Part shown: positions 1-10,065 of the stretch, piece by piece
Layout: the number at the start of each line of letters is the position of its first letter
How positions within the stretch are numbered: position 1 is the first letter of the stretch
Position numbers and translations under genes: made by a program
Origin: Triatoma infestans
Lineage: Eukaryota; Arthropoda; Insecta; Hemiptera; Reduviidae
DNA length: 64,000 bases
Assembly (NCBI GenBank): GCA_011037195.1
Contig: JAAEAF010003840.1
Coordinates: forward strand, 60,506-124,505
Direction of reading: 5' to 3'
Notes under the pieces: generated by a model
What the model saw: the letters and a program-made list of their open reading frames with translations, nothing else
What the model was told of the DNA's origin: nothing
Databases searched by the model: none

Positions 1-125
1 AATTTGAAAAAAGAGTTGTTGTTTTTTTTTTGTGACCGAACCTCAATAACAAATCCATTTTACAACATCAAACATCACATACAGCGGTCGTAACGAACAC
101 CAAAACATGAAGAAACTATTAAAAT
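1..125 (+). repeat. Penelope-like element 3' tail, cut by window edge
   Basis: This stretch matches about 26722-26820, which follows the Penelope-like GIY-YIG relic there. Shared blocks include GACCGAACCTCAA, CAGCGGTCGTAACGAACACC and the preceding AAAAAGAGTT. The element body would lie left of the window. The same tail recurs at about 340-440, so it has been duplicated together with the adjoining LTR. Non-coding; the assignment rests on synteny with the 26 kb copy. Confidence 0.5.
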
Positions 126-190
126 GTGATTTCATTGTAGTATACCAGGCATTCAGCGCTTCTATCAAACCCCTATAGAACTTATAACGG

Positions 191-333
191 TGTAACTGCA
201 ACCAAAGAGAGTAAAGAGAAGAGAAACGAACCCAACCACTCTCTCAGACTGGAGTGGGAGAAACATATATATAGAGCGACGGACAGTAGAGATAGACAGT
301 TCAATGCAGTTCATACTACTTCACTAAGTGCAT
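191..333 (+). repeat. LTR, family 1, 3'-truncated (array copy 1)
   Basis: Starts TGTAACTGCAACCAAAGAG and includes the GAGTGGGAGAAACATATATA promoter-like block. It stops inside the LTR at AAGTGCATT, where a second copy of the Penelope-like tail begins. The 16 bases before the LTR (ATAGAACTTATAACGG) also precede copy 2, so copies 1 and 2 arose by duplication of a unit of roughly 308-325 bp that includes flank, not by independent insertion. Confidence 0.65.
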
Positions 334-339
334 TTTTTT

Positions 340-440
340 GTGACCGAACCTCAATAACAAATTTATTTTATATTATCAAACATTAAATACAGCGGTCGTC
401 TTGTGGTATCTTCTATAACGAACACCAAAACATGAAGAAA
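340..440 (+). repeat. Second copy of Penelope-like tail
   Basis: Repeats the tail seen at 32-125 (GACCGAACCTCAATAACAAA through AACACCAAAACATGAAG), with a short insertion after GCGGTCGT. Its position between two LTR copies marks the duplication boundary. Non-coding. Confidence 0.6.
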
Positions 441-514
441 CTATTAAAATGAGATTTCATTGTAGTATACCAGGCATTCAGCGCTTCTATAAACCCCTAT
501 AGAACTTATAACGG

Positions 515-813
515 TGTAACAACAACCAAAGGGAGTAAAGAGAAGAGAAACGAACCCAACCACTCTCTCGGACTGGAGTGGGAGAAACATATATATAGAG
601 CGACCGACAGTAGAGATAGACAATTCAATACAGTTCATACATCCTATCACTAAGTGCATTCCACCATTTTTCACTCTACCATACATTATCATTACAAGTG
701 TAAAGTCCAGGCAGACAGTGTCTCTTTATTATGATACATAGTTAACCAGTGTTAACCCAGTCTTCTTATTTCATCAACCAGACAAATTCTTTCCACCTAA
801 CTCATCCATTATA
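515..813 (+). repeat. LTR, family 1 (array copy 2)
   Basis: Full-length LTR-like unit of 299 bp, from TGTAACAACAACC to CATCCATTATA. Landmarks in order: ACCACTCTCTCGGACTGGAG, a TATA-rich block (CATATATATAGAGCGACC), CAGTTCATAC, GTGTAAAGTCCAGGCAGACA, and TTAACCAGTGTTAACCCAG. These landmarks recur in every family 1 copy in the window. A three-base TTA separates it from copy 3. It has no coding capacity; an LTR (U3-R-U5) is the best reading. Confidence 0.7.
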
Positions 814-816
814 TTA

Positions 817-1127
817 TGTAATAGCAACCAAAGAGACTAAAGAGAAGAGAAACGAACCCAACCACTCTCTCGGACCAGGGGTGGGAGAAACTTACGTTTA
901 TATAGAGCGACGGACAGTCCAGAGATAGACAGTTCATACTACTGAGTTCATACAGCCAGTCACTACGTGTCATTACCCATTTTCCACTGTACCATACAAT
1001 ATCATTACAAGTGTAAAGACCAGGCAGACAGGGTCACCCATTATTATACATAGTTAACCAGTGTTAACGCAGTCTTCTTATTTCATCAACCAGACCCAAA
1101 TTCTCTCCATCTAACTCATCCATTATA
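817..1127 (+). repeat. LTR, family 1 (array copy 3)
   Basis: Starts TGTAATAGCAACCAAAG three bases after copy 2 and ends CATCCATTATA. It carries the same landmark series (CGACGGACAGTCCAGAGATA, GTGTAAAGACCAGGCAGACA). Direct abutment of LTRs without internal sequence is the product expected of unequal LTR-LTR recombination or template switching. Confidence 0.7.
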
Positions 1128-1396
1128 TAAGAAACATATACATAGAGCGACGGGCAGTCTAAAGAGGTTACAGTTCAAGGCAGTTCAATACAGTTCATAG
1201 TACTGAGTTCATGAACAGGCAATCACTAAGTGTCATTACCCATTTTCCACTCTACCATACAGTGTCATTACAAGTGTAAAGTCCAGGCAGACAGGATCAC
1301 TCATTATTATTATTATACATAGTTAACCAGTGTTAACCCAGTCTTCTTATTTCATCAACCAGACCGAAATTCTCTCCACCTAACTCATCCATTATA
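1128..1396 (+). repeat. LTR, family 1, 5'-truncated (array copy 4)
   Basis: Joins copy 3 directly at AAGAAACATATACATAGAGC, so the first ~55 bp of the LTR are missing. It ends CATCCATTATA and is followed by ACAGCAA, which resembles the start of yet another LTR (TGTAACAGCAA). It contains the GTGTAAAGTCCAGGCAGACA block and a (TTA)n expansion near 1307-1316. Confidence 0.65.
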
Positions 1397-2192
1397 ACAG
1401 CAATTTAGATTTAAGCCTAATTCCGGACATTCCTAGGGAATCCTTAACATCAGATTTTCCAGAAGAATGTTGCACATAGGTTTAGTTATAGGTTCATAAA
1501 TGTGTAGTTAGCAAACCAAGTTTAAAGCATACTAATAGAGACGTATTCTAGAAATCTCTAAAATCTCAGCATTCCACCAAGTAAAGCTGCACTTCTGGTT
1601 AACTAAGTTTCTTTAATTTTAATAATGCATTCGTATTCGGTGCGCGACCTTGATGATTTCTTTTCTAAAAATCACTCGGGATTATAACATGAAAACATTA
1701 TTTTTGTCAGATAAGTCACATATTTTAATAATTTTTTTTTTTTTTAAATGTAATTGAACTCTTTTATTCTCTAAACTTGTTATATTTTTGTAAAATAAAA
1801 AATGATAAAAAATTCAAAAATCTAAATGCTGGTGTATATATGTAAATCGTAAAAACCTATTAACCCAGCGTTTTTGTTATAGCCTTTTCTGTTTTTAGTT
1901 TTATGTTTAATGGTATATTTTGAATATGACATAGAATATAATAAATATTCGCCCGCATCTTATACATGTATATCTTATTAATTGACTGACCCTTCGCTGA
2001 AGTTGAGCTTGAGAGTCTCCCCCTTTTGAAGAAAGTTCAAAGAAAGACCAATTTTTTGTTACCCCAAAAATGATTTTTTTTTTTTCAAATTGTTTCGAAT
2101 AAAAAAATATGATAGGCCTTGATGTACGCATTTAGGAAGAAGTCAAGTTCATCAAAATCAAGAAATATTGAAGAAAGAAAAAAAAAACACTA
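1397..2192. other. No gene seen; AT-rich spacer
   Basis: AT-rich DNA with homopolymer runs (for example near 1734 and 2070). The open frames here are short and show no recognisable motif. I see nothing else. Confidence 0.5.
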
Positions 2193-2370
2193 TGAATTAT
2201 GATGGGTCAATTTGAATTCCAATAAATTCTGAACCAGTTTTACAGCCTGAAGTTTTTATTATATATTAAAAATATATAAAAACTTTTTACATTTCTTACT
2301 ACGACGTTTCGGCTATTCACTTGCCATTATCAAGTAGTTTATTTTTGATTAGAGTATGTTATTTCTAAAT
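2193..2370 (-). repeat. Left arm of 178-bp inverted repeat
   Basis: Near-identical to the reverse complement of 2635-2812. It runs from TGAATTATGATGGGTCAATT through CGACGTTTCGGCTATTC to TTAGAGTATGTTATTTCTAA. The CCGAAACGTCG motif is the kind found at the 3' end of Penelope-like elements. The 264-bp spacer contains an (AT)n run. Near-identity of the arms indicates a recent event or gene conversion. Confidence 0.75.
2298..2338 (-). ncRNA. Hammerhead-ribozyme-like motif (candidate)
   Basis: On the minus strand: ACTAC, then TTGATAATGGC, then GCCGAAAC, then GTC, then GTAGT. ACTAC and GTAGT are perfectly complementary (helix I), GGC and GCC can form helix II, and GAAAC-GTC resembles the hammerhead core. 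Hammerheads with a minimal helix III are reported from Penelope-like elements. Weak points: CUGAUGA is replaced by UUGAUAA, there is an extra U, and helix III has no loop, so activity as a monomer is doubtful. Confidence 0.3.
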
Positions 2371-2604
2371 TATATAGAGTTACCCAGATATACGCTATAA
2401 GTAAGGGTCAACTCAAACATACAGCCTGGAAAAAAACAATAATCAATAATACAGACAAGCAAATAAATTTTAAAATAAAACACTAACCACGTGGTTTAAG
2501 AATATATGACGCTGATACAATTATATATCCAAGTTTATCAAAGGAATCAACATAACAACATATAATAATGCAAAATAACGATGTATTTAAAACTGATTAA
2601 CAAA

Positions 2605-2622
2605 ATATATATATATATATAT
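2605..2622. repeat. (AT)n microsatellite
   Basis: Uninterrupted AT dinucleotide run just before the right inverted-repeat arm. Confidence 0.9.
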
Positions 2623-2634
2623 AAAAATGACGAA

Positions 2635-2812
2635 ATTTAGAAATAACATACTCTAATCAAAAATAAACTACTTGATAATGGCAAGTGAATAGCCGAAACG
2701 TCGTAGTAAGAAATGTAATAAGTTTTTATATATTTTTAATATATAATAAAAACTTCAGGCTGTAAAACTGGTTCAGAATTTATTGGAATTCAAATTGACC
2801 CATCATAATTCA
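2635..2812 (+). repeat. Right arm of 178-bp inverted repeat
   Basis: Mirror copy of 2193-2370, running from ATTTAGAAATAACATACTCT to CCCATCATAATTCA. Differences from the left arm are few (for example AATAAG versus AAAAAG near 2718). The head-to-head arrangement is typical of Penelope-like terminal sequences, which are often found as inverted partial copies. Confidence 0.75.
2667..2707 (+). ncRNA. Hammerhead-ribozyme-like motif (candidate)
   Basis: Plus-strand copy of the motif at 2298-2338: helix I ACTAC (2667-2671) with GTAGT (2703-2707), TTGATAATGGC, GCC, GAAAC (2695-2699), GTC (2700-2702). The two opposed copies could give self-processing transcripts from either strand or a long double-stranded stem. 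The same core deviations apply, so this is a structural hypothesis. Confidence 0.3.
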
Positions 2813-4403
2813 AAGGAAATATTAAACAGCCTATAAAAGAAAATACAAAGTTCAAAAAAAAAAAAACACTATTCAGTGTAGTCAAAATATTCGGATTTTG
2901 ACTGAAATCTTCTTGCCGCTCTCTCACCGTGATGTTAAGTAACTGAAAATTATGTTTGAAAACTTCCATAGGTTTTCTGAAACATTCTACAGACAATCAA
3001 TTTATTTCAAAAATTATTTTCATAATCTAGGGATTTCATAACATGAAATCCCTTATAAAGGAAACTCATTTTCAAAAATTTACCACGATTACAAAAACTT
3101 CATCTTTAGACAAGTATTGAGATAAATAATAATATTTTTTAATTCGCTCCCACGGATGTGTTTCCGGTGACGGTTAGCTTATTAAAATATTTTGTTTTAT
3201 CTTTACATCTGTTGCATTGAACACTACAGCTGGGTGAGATTTTTAAAAGTAAATTTCACATTTCTTATACAGGTTTAGAGATCGGCAAATTCTATATTTG
3301 GAGGAAAGGACCAGAAAGGTCTTATAAATGTGTTTAGACGATATATTATTCACATCAAGAAATATCAAAAGGAGTTAGAAATTTGTATATTTGATTTATG
3401 AACGAACAGAAGCGGGAAGAGCTGACTCGAACTTTCTGTTTTCATTTCGATGAGTAAATTTGTGTGGATGTATTTATAGAACATTTTGGACACTAGAAGA
3501 AGATACTGATCTAACTCGGTCACCTGAAATGTCCTTTTAACTGTTATTATTCCCCAGGTATTCACAATATTTACAAAAATGATCGAGGCAGCTATTTGTT
3601 TTTTTTTTTTTATATAAAAAGATTGTTTCATTAAAAAATTAATTCAAATATTATTTCCTATAATCATTATTTACTTAATTATTTTTATTACTAACAAAGA
3701 ATTTTTTTTTTTTTGACATTTTCTATACTACTCAGGAGAGTTTTTCATATTTTCTTCTTTCTTTTGTAAAACACACAATATACAGTAGTATATTAGAGAA
3801 ATTATCCATTTTGTTGTTCATTTATTTCTTTATAATTAATTAGTGGATTCATGTGCTATGCTTTTTTTATTACTTAATTGTTTAAACAGTATAATCAGTG
3901 AAATGGCCTTCTCTGTCAATTGAGCATTTTTTTGTTTTAATTAATATAATATAGTGTGAAAAATATTTCTTTGAACTTAATTTTATATATTATCACATTT
4001 TTTAGAATTTTCTTATGCTCAATTTAAATTAGGCGAATAATATTATCTCTAAATATTTGAAATTCTGTCCGGCATAATTCATTTTTGAATTTTGACCGGT
4101 TTCGTGTTTTTCTCTATTTTCAAAGTTCGTTTCATCATGTAACTGACATTGCTTTTATGATGGAATAACAAGTTTAAGCTTTTTTGCTATTTGTTCCTTA
4201 TTTCCATATTTTATTCACACACAAACACATAATCATTTCTGAAAACACTTTTACTGAATGCTAGAAGTCATCAAAACATTCTTTTTCTCATTATACTTCT
4301 TTTTGAGCAGAACATTAACACATTCTTTCAACTGTTCCGTTGGCAAAAAGACCATGGAAATGGGAGTTTAGTTAGACTTTTGAAATTTTCTATAACCTAT
4401 AAT
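2813..4403. other. No gene seen
   Basis: AT-rich sequence with poly(T) runs. One weak transposon trace: on the minus strand around 4075-4140 there is TGATGAAACG followed by CGAAACCGGTCAAAATTC, resembling the Penelope-like 3' motif elsewhere in the window. No coding signal. Confidence 0.45.
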
Positions 4404-4956
4404 GTTTTTTTTTTAATTTAAGGCTCTTTAACATCTGTGGTCACTAGCGCCCGGAGCCATCTCAGTTCATTGCCAGTCTCAAGTTTTGTAAATTTTTTGC
4501 ACTTAATGTAAATCTAATCGAAGTGGCGGGAGAACTAGTACTGATGTGACTGCAGTCCAGAAGACCCCGCTTCTATCCACCCCTATAAGAACTGAAATCT
4601 AATTCAGATTCCCCTAAATTATATTTTCTTGAAAACTGTATGATAACCAGGTCAAGTTAGGGGGATATGACAGAAACCAGATGGGTTGTCAAAACATATT
4701 GAATATCAAGTATAGGCTTTCTATTATTTTTATAATTTTTGAGATATTTTGTCCAAATACACTCTTTGTTATTTGTTTATTATATGGATACTTGTCCATC
4801 TGTATCTCTCGCTACAGACAACACTGTCCATCACGGACAGTGAGCTGAAGAGGCTCCTAGGAAGAAAAAATCTAAGGGTACCACTGGACTCGAACCCGGG
4901 ACCTCCGTGTGGGAGTCCAACGCTCTAACCTCTTAGCTAATCCCTCCCCTAACCTA
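4404..4956 (-). mobile_element. tRNA-derived SINE interrupted by 315-bp insertion
   Basis: Minus-strand SINE in two parts. The 5' part (4795-4956) has a tRNA-like head: GATTAGCTAAGAGGTTAGAG (A box) and CCCGGGTTCGAGTCC (B box). It is followed by CTTAGATTTTTTCTTCCTAG, shared with the SINEs near 24.0 and 37.3 kb. The 3' part (4404-4479) matches their 3' ends (GGCGCTAGTGACCACAGATG, then an A-rich tail). Between the parts lies an unrelated repeat (4480-4794). SINEs of this type use internal Pol III promoters and a partner LINE. Confidence 0.8.
4480..4794 (-). mobile_element. 315-bp repeat element inserted in SINE
   Basis: Interrupts the SINE cleanly. The ends are CAAGT and ACTTG, a very short terminal inversion. 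A second copy, inverted relative to this one, lies at 6387-6694; shared blocks include AGTCACATCA, CCACTTCGATTAGATTTA and ATAGGGGTGGATAGAAGCGG. No open frame. It could be a MITE or the end of a longer element; a target-site duplication is not obvious. Confidence 0.6.
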
Positions 4957-6386
4957 TCATGTGCGAACCGGCATGAGAGGAGGAATTGATGCGTACAATT
5001 CAATCACTTTCATCCGAGCCTGTGTTAGATGAAGAAGAGAAAGCCCTAAGTCTAGATTCTACAATCAACTACGGCAATTCTTGCCTTTGTTAGTCTTAAA
5101 TCAACGTCTATTCTGAAGAAGCGTTTTGCAATATATGCCAAATTGTCGATTTATATCAAACTCGGGTGCCACATCCAATCACAGTACTATGGTCTTGCTC
5201 CAAAAGAAATATTTTATTCGTTGTGTGGTATATTGTTCAGCTGCACTGTGGTCTGGTTATAAACATTAGGTGATATCTAACCACCTATTAAAAAACATTT
5301 TCTACAATTAATTTAAAACAAAAAATGAACACTAATAAAAAAAATAACATCAACAATGAAAAAAAAACACCGCCGGTTTTGACTATAATTTCAATTCTTG
5401 CATTTCCTTTTTATTCCTGTTATTTCCAAGCTAAAAGTCTGGTAACGGTAAGATAATGGATCATATTATTAGATGAAAATATAAACTTAACTTCAAAAAA
5501 AAAAAATAGAGGTAAGAGAGGTACGTGTTAGATTACAGAGTGTGTGGAAGTGATAGCTATAGTACTTACTGTAAGCTCGGCAGTTAAGTCTTACTGTGCT
5601 ACACCGTTATTTAGATGAAGTAAAAAAAAAAACGCTATTATCAAGCCATTTACTACTGAGCAAATCTTTCTTCTTCAGACACATAAATTATATACCATAA
5701 TTCTCTATTTCTGGGATATAAAAAAAAAAAAAAGCTAGTAGTCAGTAAAAAACAGATGTTAACAATACAATAAAGATGGATATTTCTAGGCTGTTGTTTA
5801 TTTAAATAGTTTTTTTTTTTAGTTTTTAGTTTTATTGCACTTATGGCTAGCACTTGTTTATTACGACGCAGTTAATATTAGTTTTCTGGCGGCTTTATTT
5901 CTTATTTAGTTCAGCTTTTTTTTTTTTTTTTAAACTGGTCCATTGTTTACATTCAAGCCACGTCGGAACTATTCAAAGTTATATGACAGCTTTTTGGTTT
6001 AGTTGAGGGGGTAACCATGTATCTATAAATAAAAGACGCTTCCTCCTTTGTTGGTCAAAAATTTGATTTCAAAGAAATATTTCACTCAGGGTGTCTGCTA
6101 TAAATCTAAATTGTTTTCTTTAAGATTTTCTAAATTTATGCCGGTAGCACAGCTTATTTAGTGGTTGGATATACGTTGGAAAATATTTGGGGACAATGTC
6201 GTATCTTAATCTATATCTTGTTAAGGAACATTATACATCTGAATTTTGAACAAAATATCGCTCAAAGATATTTTAAATCTCTCAAAAATATTCTTTTCAA
6301 AGTACTGAATATCTGGGCGTAATCTCTCGAAGAAGGGCGAATGTTCTAAGCCGCTCAGTGGAAGAATAAGTTTCCGACTGGATGAA
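4957..6386. other. No gene seen
   Basis: AT-rich with several poly(A)/poly(T) tracts (for example near 5500, 5720 and 5920). Minus-strand open frames at 5653-5853 and 6221-6506 show no domain and no similarity I recognise. Confidence 0.45.
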
Positions 6387-6694
6387 CAAGTATCCATATA
6401 ATAAGCAAATAACAAAGAATGTATTTGGACAAAATATCTCAAAAATTATAGAAAGTTTAAATTTGATATTCAATATGTTTTGACCAATCCATCTGGTTTC
6501 TGTCAAAATCCCTAATTTGACCTGGTTATCATACGCTTTTCAAGAAAATATAATTTAGGGGATCTGAATTAAATTTCAGTTCTTATAGGGGTGGATAGAA
6601 GCGGAGTCTTCTGGACTTCAGTCACATCACTACTAGTTACTCTTCCGCCACTTCGATTAGATTTATATTAAGTGCAAAAAATTTACAAAAACTT
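6387..6694 (+). mobile_element. Second copy of the 315-bp repeat element
   Basis: Runs from CAAGTATCCATATAATAAGC to ATTTACAAAAACTT and matches the reverse complement of 4480-4794 along its whole length. The flanks differ from the SINE flanks of the other copy, which shows that this is the mobile unit. It abuts the 3' end of a LINE fragment on its right. Confidence 0.6.
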
Positions 6695-6699
6695 TAGTA

Positions 6700-7215
6700 A
6701 CTATCACCTTGGGGGGGTGGCGGCATAGCACCCAAACAGATGTTCCAAGCGAACACCGTCTACAAGACCTCCATCAGGTTAAGATCCCTAAGGAATCCTA
6801 ATAACCTGATGGGCTCTATGGAGGATATATCCCCCTCCTCCTCTAAGTAACTACCCAGGTTCTTATTTCTTCTCTGGGTGGCAGCTTCGCAGTCCGTTAG
6901 GAGATGTAATGGAGTTTCCCTCCATCTCCCCACAGAATCTGTATGTGCTGTCACTCTCCAAACCCCGCTTCGTTAAGTGCCCTCTGAGTGGACAATGCCC
7001 CGTGAGGAAATCCTTAAGAACGTGGAATTTGTTCTTGCCAAGGCAGATGCAGGCTTCCAATCTCCGTTGCTTGTAATTTCCCAGTCAGATCTTGGCCTGT
7101 CCAAAAAAAAGGTTCAAGCCCTAGAAGCGGCGGAATGCAGCACCTATCTTTGCCAAAACGTCGTCCATCTCATTCCCTTCAATGCCAACATTCCTTGGCA
7201 CTTAATAGAGGGAGA
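6700..7215 (-). pseudogene. Non-LTR retrotransposon RNase H C-terminus
   Basis: Minus-strand relic of the ribonuclease H end of a non-LTR retrotransposon. Readable in order: GIEGNEMDDVLAKIGAAF, matching the RNase H H-G-GI-x-GNE-x-AD segment, then ACICLGKNKFHVLKDFLTGH, CPLRGHLTKRGLESDSTYRF and ETPLHLLTDC. The last is the terminal Cys/His region typical of these elements. The frame shifts at least twice and has a stop after the RNase H motif. A second copy of the same family lies at 9784-10065. The clade (R1, I or Jockey-related) cannot be fixed from this fragment. Confidence 0.7.
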
Positions 7216-8323
7216 AACCATCACCTTACTACTTTGGAATTTATTTTTAACAGTTTTCTAAATAAAAAAAAAATTATTTAAATAATTTTCTGTAAAGTGT
7301 GTTAACTTAACTAACAAATGTAAGAATTTCATTCTTTTATTTTTGTTTAATTTTTAATTATCATAAAACTATCTAAATTTATTCCAAGTAACCACTTTTA
7401 TCTTAGGGCATTTACCACGTAATATTTATTGGTATAAGAAGACTTAACAAGATAGTTAAAGAGTAGCACATTCTTGAGATATCTTTACTGACTAAGAACT
7501 TTAGAACATATACCGACGTCGTCATATATATTACTTTAAAAAGTAATGCAACTTCACTTGTAACTTTTCCCACAGTAAAAAAAATAGTTTATAAAGTTAG
7601 ATTCTAGAATAAAGTTTTCTTACAAAATTTGCATTTTCTTTCAAAACATCAGCTGGTTAGTTAGTTTATCCAGATAAAGAAACTGATAATCTACAATTAC
7701 TTTTGAAAATGTATATAATATATACAATTATTCAAATGTATACGATACTATTTCGTTTTGTAGCTTAACAAATCCGGTTTAATAAAGATTTAAGAGATAG
7801 GTTTAATTATTATTATTAGGATGAGACTTAGAGGCTTTGAGAGAAAGTTTATTGCGATCATATAGAATTGTTAAAATTGAGTTTCAATAAAATCCATATA
7901 TTGAGGTTCTCTCTCTCACCGACACACACACACACACACGCTCAATCTCATTTACTCACATATATGTATATTGTGAATATCAGCAAAATGCAATAATAAT
8001 AATAAAAAATCTTGTATAAAGCATTCACGCAGTTTTCCTTTAGTGGTTCCCCTGGAAACCTCCAAACTAAATTTTTCATATAAAAGTGATATATATTATT
8101 TATGTTTGTAGATAGTATACGAAATTTAAAGAAAATAGTAGGATACATTTTCCAGAAAACGTCTCGAAAGCACTCTAGAAAAAACATTCAATAAATAATA
8201 TTGGAAGATTAACGAAACATATTTTCCTCAGAAAATCCTAGAATGTTGCCAAATATGTAAGTGGATAAATTTTATATCTGTAAAGTTATCATTTTAAGTG
8301 TAAAGGAAATCATTATTACCTTA
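7216..8323. other. No gene seen; contains (CA)n
   Basis: AT-rich; a (CA)n microsatellite sits at 7922-7939. Open frames such as 7948-8187 lack recognisable motifs. Confidence 0.45.
7922..7939. repeat. (CA)n microsatellite
   Basis: Nine AC units following a TCTCTCTCTC run. Confidence 0.9.
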
Positions 8324-8675
8324 TGTATGGGTAGTGAACCCCCACCACTCATCCACTCTAGCGGAGAGAAACAGGCCCCTCTCGCACAGAGAGGAGAGGT
8401 TCGGCCAGTGGATATGTATATATGAGAGAGAGACAGTCAAGGATAATTCTGTTCAATTGAGTCTTACACATCAGACATCATTCTGTTGATTGACACTCCG
8501 TACATATCATTTTAGCCACGTCAGTCTGTCAGTTGAGTTCAGTACTAAATTCCAAAGTGTAAAGTCCTTGGCAGTCAGTTATATATATACATATATCAAT
8601 TATATAACTTATACCCACATTAAGGTGTTTATCTATCAGCATCAACAACCAACATCTCCTTACAACACCCTTACA
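8324..8675 (+). mobile_element. Solo LTR, family 2
   Basis: 352-bp LTR beginning TGTATGGGTAGTGAACCCCC and ending CAACACCCTTACA (TG...CA). The flanks are CCTTA and CCGTA, a plausible 5-bp target duplication with one mismatch. It contains a TATA-rich block (ATATGTATATATGAGAGAG, near 8411) and a GTGTAAAGTCCTTGGCAGTC block at 8556. Its inverted relative at 30437-30808 has a perfect target duplication. The open frame at 8490-8720 is only LTR sequence that happens to be open in both copies. Confidence 0.8.
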
Positions 8676-8746
8676 CCGTATTCAAAAAAATCAAAAAAAT
8701 ACCAAAATCATATTCCGTAAAGTCGCATTACCGGTTAAGCTTTTTA

Positions 8747-9717
8747 CTTTCTCTTACTCCTAGTAAGAGGAAGTATTGTAATCGTGTCAAATTTTTCGAT
8801 ATCGAGTTTTCACCGGAAATATCCGTTTTGAGGTCCCCTAAGTCCAAAAAAAGTGGTTTTTAGCAAATGGTCTGTGTGTGTATGTATGTATGTGAACAGC
8901 ATAGCTCAAAAACAAACAAAAAAACGTAGAAAGTTGAAACTTGATATTACGTTTAGGTATCACCATGAGATCTGACAGTACGTAATCTGTCAAAATTCCT
9001 CAACCGGAAGTACCGCTTTACTATCCTTTTTTTTTCTTTTTTTTTTTTACTTTTTTGCGCAAAAATTGGATCCGATTTTCTTTAAACTTGGTATATCAAC
9101 TACATGCACAAAGAGCAACAACTATTATTTCAAACATTTCTCCGGGAAAATTCATTAAGGGCACATGTGGTGAAGGGGTGGGGTTAGGTTTTCATCTAAA
9201 GTGCTATTTCAGTTTATTAGACAATTCTGTCATCTAAATAATGTTAATTAGAATTAAATATGTAGTTGAAATTCCGTGTTTGTAAAAAAATCGAATAATC
9301 GGAAGTGCGTTTATTTTAACACTTTACTAAATAATTTTTTTCACTTTTTCTTGATTTTCTTGAAACTAGGTATATAAATTAAATATGCAAAGATCTACAT
9401 CATTTATTTAAAACATTTCTCAGGGAAAATTCATTTAACGGTACTTTTAGGGGTGGGATGGGGTTACAGCTTCCTCTAAAGTGCTGTCATAGTTGATTAT
9501 ACAATTCAATCATCCAAACAAAATTAAATAGAAACATATAGATGGCCAAAATTCCAAGTTTTAAGAAAATTAGTAAACGGGAAATGCGCTTTTACTGAAC
9601 AGTTTTTTTTTTCAGTTTTCGACGAATTTTGTTAAATTTGGTACACAAACTATAAAATTTGTCAATTATAATTTTGAGAACAGGAGAAAGAGAAAGTTGT
9701 GTGCGGGTTTCACACCA
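8747..9717 (+). mobile_element. Modular TIR element, copy A
   Basis: Non-coding element with ends CTTTCTCTTACTCC (8747) and an inverted GGAGAAAGAGAAAG (9683-9696), followed by TTTCACACCA. The interior holds about three degenerate modules with a period near 300 bp. Each has ACCGGAAGT-like, ACTTTTT-GATTTTCTT, AACATTTCTC-GGGAAAATTC and GGGGTGGG-like blocks (around 9004, 9298 and 9588). Copy B at 50667-51608 is collinear. It probably depends on another element for mobilisation. Confidence 0.65.
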
Positions 9718-9783
9718 ATTTTTTTTTTTTTGTAAATTTGAAAATGTAGTACGTAGATTGCAAAAAAAAACAATAATGGCTGA

Positions 9784-10065
9784 TTAGAAGGCAGATGCAG
9801 GCCTCCGATCTCCGTTGGTTATAATTTCCCAGGTAGATCTTGGTCTGTCTGAGGAGGGAGTTCCAGAGTTGAGACCACTATACCTCCTCTTCCTTCCTAA
9901 GTTCTTCCAAGAGAAACTGGTCACTCATTCCACAAAAACATTCAAGCCCTAGAAGCGAGAATGCAGCACCTATCTTTGCCAGAGCGTCGGCCAACTCATT
10001 CCCTTCAATGCCACCACTTTTACCACTTAAAGAAACTTGAATGTTACTGTTCGTTCCCTCAGAAC
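9784..10065 (-). pseudogene. Non-LTR retrotransposon RNase H fragment, second copy
   Basis: Minus-strand homologue of 6700-7215. It reads SGGIEGNELADALAKIGAAF (the His/Asp-containing RNase H segment), then LLGLECFCGMSDQFLLEELR. It stops at AAGGCAGATGCAGGCC on the plus strand, the point where the first copy continues. It is therefore truncated at its 3' end. The frame in the RNase H motif is better preserved than in the first copy. It lies directly beyond the modular element. Confidence 0.7.

Noticed and set aside
6977..7261. 94-codon plus-strand frame
   Set aside because: Antisense shadow of the minus-strand RNase H fragment; the minus strand carries the recognisable motifs.
7918..7940. Direct (CA)n repeat considered as part of a CRISPR-like or satellite array
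   Set aside because: Simple dinucleotide microsatellite; no spaced direct repeats anywhere in the window resemble a CRISPR array.
8490..8720. Open frame similar to the minus-strand frame at 30371-30676
   Set aside because: The similarity looked like protein conservation, but both frames are the same LTR family; the target duplications show it is non-coding LTR sequence.
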